Positions 6,094 through 9,223 of a stretch of DNA of 9,223 nt are shown piece after piece (within the stretch, counting starts at the first letter, position 1; every line of letters begins with the position of its first letter). The stretch comes from an uncultured bacterium (GTDB lineage Bacteria; Bacillota; Clostridia; Oscillospirales; Oscillospiraceae): the NCBI GenBank assembly GCA_949286295.1, contig CASECK010000038.1, positions 1 through 9,223 on the forward strand. The letters run 5' to 3'. A program made the translations under genes and the position numbers. The notes beneath the pieces were generated by a model. It searched no databases. It saw nothing but the letters and a program-made list of their open reading frames with translations, and was not told where the DNA came from.

Positions 6094-7086
6094 TCACACA
6101 TATCCGTACAGCCCCCGCACCGAGACCTCTCCGGCCCGGACCGTCTCCCGGCTGCCGTCAGGCAGGCGGACCACCAGATTAAACGATTGGTCCACCGCCA
6201 GGGCGAAGGCCTCCCGGCGGCCGGCGGGGGTGATGAGCTGGACCTGCTTGCCCAGGGTGATGCAGTCCCGGCTATACCGCTCCAGATAGGCCGCCTGGCC
6301 GGCGGGGAAGGCGGCGTAGGCCCGGTCCAGCGCCCGGAGGATATGGACCGCCAGCTCCGAGCGCCGCACCGGCCGGCCCAGCTCCATGGCCAGGGAGGTG
6401 GCCATGGAGCCCACCTCCTCCTGAAAATCCTCAGGCCGCTGGTTGACGTTGACGCCGATTCCGGTGACCAGATAGTCCACGGCGTTGCTCTCCCCCTCCA
6501 GCCCCAGCTCTGTCAGGATGCCCGCCAGTTTTTTCCCGTTCAGGATGATGTCGTTGGTCCACTTGACCGCCGGGCGCACTCCGCAGCAGCTCTCAATTCC
6601 GTCGCACACCGCCACCGCCGTCCAGGCGGTGAAGCCGGCCACCTGGTCTGGCTCCAGCCGGGGGCGCAGCAGGGCGGACAGATACAGTCCGCAGCCCCGG
6701 GGGGACTGAAACGAACGGCCCCGGCGGCCCCGGCCGCCGGTCTGCTCCTCCGCCGTCACCACCAGCCCCTCCTGGGCCCCGGACATCGCCCGGCGTTTGC
6801 ACTCGGTATTGGTGGAGTCGATTGTGTCCAGGCACTCCAGCTGCCTGCCCACCAGCAGGCCGGCCAGGGGGGCGGCCAGCTCCCCCTCCCGCAGCCGGTC
6901 CGGTGCCCGCTCCAGCCGGTAGCCCCGGTTGGGGCCGGAGGAGATGGTGTACCCCTCCCGGCGCAGGCCCTCCACTACCTTCCACACCGCCGCCCGGCTG
7001 ATGCCCAGCGTCCGGCTCATGGCCTCGCCGGACAGATATTCCCCCTGCCGCTCCCGCAGCAGGGACAGCACCTTTTCCCGGTTCAT
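6094..7086 (-). CDS. birA: Bifunctional biotin-[acetyl-CoA-carboxylase] ligase / biotin repressor BirA
   Basis: BirA makes biotinyl-5'-AMP and attaches biotin to the carrier lysine of biotin-dependent carboxylases or decarboxylases; with its DNA-binding domain it can also repress biotin genes. The N-terminal winged helix covers about 1-60, with the helix-turn-helix around 18-37 (SGEAMSRTLGISRAAVWKVV) and the wing at 50-60. The catalytic domain has DSTNTE at 90-95, the biotinyl-AMP loop GRGRRGR at 118-124, the KWTNDI motif at 175-180 and GKKLAGIL at 184-191. The C-terminal SH3-like domain spans about 278-330. The 330 residues fit the bifunctional class, not the shorter ligase-only class. The start is supported by GGAGG 7 nt before the ATG. 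It has its own strong promoter and a shared terminator. No biotin synthesis gene or biotinylated protein gene is nearby, so its operator targets must be elsewhere. Confidence 0.95.
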   Translation of the reverse strand: MNREKVLSLLRERQGEYLSGEAMSRTLGISRAAVWKVVEGLRREGYTISSGPNRGYRLERAPDRLREGELAAPLAGLLVGRQLECLDTIDSTNTECKRRAMSGAQEGLVVTAEEQTGGRGRRGRSFQSPRGCGLYLSALLRPRLEPDQVAGFTAWTAVAVCDGIESCCGVRPAVKWTNDIILNGKKLAGILTELGLEGESNAVDYLVTGIGVNVNQRPEDFQEEVGSMATSLAMELGRPVRRSELAVHILRALDRAYAAFPAGQAAYLERYSRDCITLGKQVQLITPAGRREAFALAVDQSFNLVVRLPDGSRETVRAGEVSVRGLYGYV

Positions 7087-7115
7087 GGACCTTCCTCCCT
7101 CATTGTCTCTTTCCC

Positions 7116-7144
7116 ATTATACGCCGCAGGGGTTCCAGCGTCAA
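7116..7144 (-). promoter_or_regulatory. Near-consensus sigma-A promoter for birA
   Basis: On the minus strand, TTGACG (7144-7139, five of six matches) is followed by a 17-nt spacer and a perfect TATAAT (7121-7116). The predicted start near 7109 leaves a short leader of about 23 nt that holds the ribosome-binding site. It sits in the 76-nt gap after the metal ATPase gene. No terminator separates the two genes, so read-through from the ATPase unit may add to birA expression. Confidence 0.85.
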
Positions 7145-7162
7145 CCGGGAGCGGGCCGCGGT

Positions 7163-9121
7163 TTACCCCTTTGCGTCCGCCGCCTCTCTCCGGTCCCGCC
7201 GAGCGGCGCGCGGCTGGTCCAGCACCCCGTTGCGGCGCAGGATGCGGGAGCTGTTGAGGAGGATAATAAACGCGCCGATGTTGTGCAAAAACGCTCCGGC
7301 CAGGGCCGGAATGACCCCCACGGCGGAGAGGAGCATCATCACCAGGCTGACGGAAAAGGCGATTCCAATATTCTGGTACATGATGCCCTTGGTGCTCCGG
7401 GCCAGGGAGATTACAAAGGGAATGTTGGTCAAATCGTTGTTCATCAGGGCGATGTCCGCGCTCTGAATGGCCACGTCGGACCCCATGGCCCCCATGGCGA
7501 TGCCCACGTCCGCCTCCGCCAGGGCCAGGGCGTCGTTGATGCCGTCCCCCACCGCCAGCACCTGAGCCTGCTGCCTGAGCTGCCGGACGTGCTCCATTTT
7601 CTGCTCGGGCAGCAGCTGGAAGTACACCTGGTCGATACCGGTCTGCTCCTGCACCTTCCGGGCGGAAAACTCCCGGTCGCCGGTGAGCAGCACGGTCTGA
7701 TGGATGCCCTTGTCATGCAGGGCGGCCACCATCTCCTCCGCCTCCGGCCGGACCGTATCGTCGAACATCAGGCAGCCCAGCACCCGGCCGCCGTCCACAA
7801 TCCAGTTGCAGGGTCCTCCGCCGGTATCCAGATGGGGGTCCATGGGGCGGTAGCCCAGCGACTCGATCCAGTGCCGGGAGCCAAACAGAATCTCCCTGCC
7901 GTCCTTGACGCCCACCAGGCCGCTGCCCACCACCTCCCGGACCTGGAAGCCGTCCTCATAGGGGATGTCCCCCAGCGCGGCCACCAGCGAGCGGGAGATG
8001 GGGTGCATGGAGTTGCAGGCCACGCTGCCCCCGGCGGCAAACAGCTCCTCCCGGCTCTCGGCCTGCTGGAGGAAATAGCCGCTGATGGACAGCTCGCCCC
8101 GGGTAATGGTGCCCGTCTTGTCAAAGATTACGGTGGTGATGTTGGTCAGCTGCTCCACAAACTTGGAATTTTTGATGAGGATTCCCCGCTTTGTGGCCAC
8201 GGCCAGGGCGGCAATCATGGGCGCGGAGCTGACCAGCATATGGCCGCAGGGACAACTGACCACCAGCACCGCGATGGCGTAGTTGATGTTCCGGCTGAGC
8301 AGGGCGGTGAGGGCCGCCACCGTCAGGGAGAAGGGGATGTAGTAGTGCATGAATTTATCCACAATCCGAATCTCCGGGACCGTAATCTTCTGGGCCTGCT
8401 CCAGCAGGTTGACAATCTTGGTGAAGGAGGTGTCCTGATACTCCTTCTCCACCCGGACCCGAATCATGCCGTCCAGGTTGGTGGTGCCGGCATAGACGCT
8501 GTCCCCCTCCCGCACCGGGGCGGGCAGGGGCTCGCCGGTGAGGGATTTCTGGTCAATGTTGGAGTTCCCCCAGATGACCGTGCCGTCGATGGGCAGGGCC
8601 ATGCCCGGGCGGACCACAATGACATCCCCTTTCCGCAGGGTCTGGGCCGGCACCGTGGCCTCTCCCCCCTCCGTCTCCAGCACCGCTGTGGAGGCCTGCA
8701 TCTGTTTCAGCCCCTCGATGGCGTCCCGCCCGCCCATGATGCTGCGCTCCTCCAAAAAGTGGACCACGCTGAGCACCACGGGAATCAGAATGGCCAGCTC
8801 GTGTTCACCGGTGATATAGCAGGCCAGCACCGCGATGGAGACCAAAATCTCCATGGAGTTGGCGATGTCTTTCTGCAAAAATCCCCGAATGGCGGTGGCC
8901 AGCAGGGGCAGGCCCTCCACCAAGATGCCCACCGAGTAAATCATCCCCAGCACAGCCCGCTGCTCCGGATAGATGCCCTTGAAAATCAGCCCCGCGGCCA
9001 GACAGGTCAGGGCCACCATCGCGGTGGAAATCTCCCGGGATATCTTCCGCTTTTCCCGCTGGGTCAAATCGGAATCCAGGTCCTCCAGGATATGGGCGGC
9101 GGTATTGGACAGATTTTCCAT
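7163..9121 (-). CDS. P1B-type heavy-metal-transporting ATPase, metal specificity unclear
   Basis: This is a membrane pump that uses ATP to move a transition metal across the cell membrane. The 652 residues lack any N-terminal HMA domain or CxxC pair: residues 1-30 are polar and charged. Membrane helices lie at about 32-49, 53-76, 86-104, 106-122, 260-276, 281-303, 585-607 and 609-626. The actuator loop has SLTGEP at 193-198. The membrane metal site is CPC at 290-292, followed by Gly-His (G293, H294). The phosphorylation site is DKTGT (D334). The nucleotide-binding HP pair is H373-P374. The hinge motifs are TGD at 480-482 and GDGIND at 525-530. The last helix carries H613-N614 and LNSSR (622-626). 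The catalytic residues are all present, so it should be an active pump. A perfect AGGAGGTG lies 7 nt before the ATG. It follows an upstream gene by 11 nt. Zn/Cd export is one option, but key ZntA residues differ; Cu, Mn or another metal cannot be excluded. Confidence 0.9.
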   Translation of the reverse strand: MENLSNTAAHILEDLDSDLTQREKRKISREISTAMVALTCLAAGLIFKGIYPEQRAVLGMIYSVGILVEGLPLLATAIRGFLQKDIANSMEILVSIAVLACYITGEHELAILIPVVLSVVHFLEERSIMGGRDAIEGLKQMQASTAVLETEGGEATVPAQTLRKGDVIVVRPGMALPIDGTVIWGNSNIDQKSLTGEPLPAPVREGDSVYAGTTNLDGMIRVRVEKEYQDTSFTKIVNLLEQAQKITVPEIRIVDKFMHYYIPFSLTVAALTALLSRNINYAIAVLVVSCPCGHMLVSSAPMIAALAVATKRGILIKNSKFVEQLTNITTVIFDKTGTITRGELSISGYFLQQAESREELFAAGGSVACNSMHPISRSLVAALGDIPYEDGFQVREVVGSGLVGVKDGREILFGSRHWIESLGYRPMDPHLDTGGGPCNWIVDGGRVLGCLMFDDTVRPEAEEMVAALHDKGIHQTVLLTGDREFSARKVQEQTGIDQVYFQLLPEQKMEHVRQLRQQAQVLAVGDGINDALALAEADVGIAMGAMGSDVAIQSADIALMNNDLTNIPFVISLARSTKGIMYQNIGIAFSVSLVMMLLSAVGVIPALAGAFLHNIGAFIILLNSSRILRRNGVLDQPRAARRDRREAADAKG

Positions 9122-9126
9122 AACCC

Positions 9127-9134
9127 CACCTCCT
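9127..9134 (-). promoter_or_regulatory. Ribosome-binding site of the metal ATPase, overlapping the upstream stop codon
   Basis: AGGAGGTG on the minus strand is a full match to the anti-Shine-Dalgarno end of 16S rRNA. Its first bases are the AG of the TAG stop codon of the preceding gene. Ribosomes finishing the upstream gene stop on the start region of the ATPase, which favours translational coupling and roughly matched expression. Confidence 0.85.
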
Positions 9135-9223
9135 ACGGCAAAAATATCTGGGGCGTGCCCCCCTCGGGGACCACAATCTTCCCGCCCATCTGGCTGAAGA
9201 TGGAGGCCACCTTCTCCCGGAAC
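9133..9223 (-). CDS. C-terminal end of an unidentified protein upstream of the metal ATPase (cut by window edge)
   Basis: An open frame enters from the right edge and ends at TAG (9135-9133). Only 29 residues are visible, running from FREKVASIFSQMGG to a hydrophobic end, TPQIFLP. I do not recognise the family. Reasons to think it is a real gene: the stop lies 11 nt before the ATPase start, the ATPase ribosome-binding site overlaps that stop, and the frame is open to the edge with an ordinary amino-acid mix. If so, it is cotranscribed with the pump and could be a partner such as a metal regulator or chaperone, but no cysteine or histidine cluster is visible in this fragment. No function is assigned. 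Confidence 0.65.
   Translation of the reverse strand, partial: FREKVASIFSQMGGKIVVPEGGTPQIFLP

Noticed and set aside
6067..7257. Plus-strand open frame of 396 codons antisense to birA
   Set aside because: It crosses the terminator region, birA and the end of the ATPase gene, with repeat-like Gly/Gln/His/Leu composition and no domain.

Overview
The window reads as chromosomal core DNA from a high-GC Clostridia-type Firmicute, plausibly an Oscillospiraceae-like gut anaerobe. This is inferred from the gdpP-rplI-dnaB gene order, strong AGGAGG ribosome-binding sites, sigma-A-type promoters and the GC-rich codon third positions. No rRNA, tRNA, CRISPR array, insertion sequence or phage gene was seen.

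Layout. Positions 1-4643 (minus strand) hold a genome-maintenance and translation cluster, transcribed right to left: gdpP (membrane c-di-AMP phosphodiesterase, TTG start), rplI (ribosomal protein L9), dnaB (replicative helicase) and tilS (tRNA-Ile lysidine synthetase, cut by the left edge). Positions 4644-4935 are a divergent promoter region. It drives gdpP leftwards and a class IV branched-chain aminotransferase gene (ilvE) rightwards. ilvE ends at 6003 and meets the convergent birA gene across a 17-bp hairpin with T tracts on both strands, a bidirectional terminator. birA (6094-7086, minus) has its own near-consensus promoter. Upstream of birA on the same strand is a P1B-type heavy-metal ATPase gene (7163-9121), closely coupled to the end of an unidentified gene (9133-9223, cut by the right edge).

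Function. The left cluster joins nucleotide second-messenger turnover, ribosome, replication and tRNA modification, a common housekeeping grouping in Firmicutes. ilvE, birA and the metal ATPase are separate units with no obvious shared pathway.

Most interesting points. (1) Both core elements of the ilvE promoter lie inside inverted repeats: a perfect 19-nt palindrome over the -10 box, and one arm of a 9-bp inverted repeat over the -35 box. The -10 region shares an 11-mer with the divergent gdpP promoter. (2) The metal ATPase has CPC followed by Gly-His, has no N-terminal metal-binding domain, and lacks the membrane Lys and Asp of ZntA-type zinc pumps, so its metal cannot be assigned with confidence. 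(3) A GC-rich set of mutually exclusive hairpins lies between rplI and dnaB. I saw no clear sign of a wholly new multi-gene system; most of the window is ordinary core genome.
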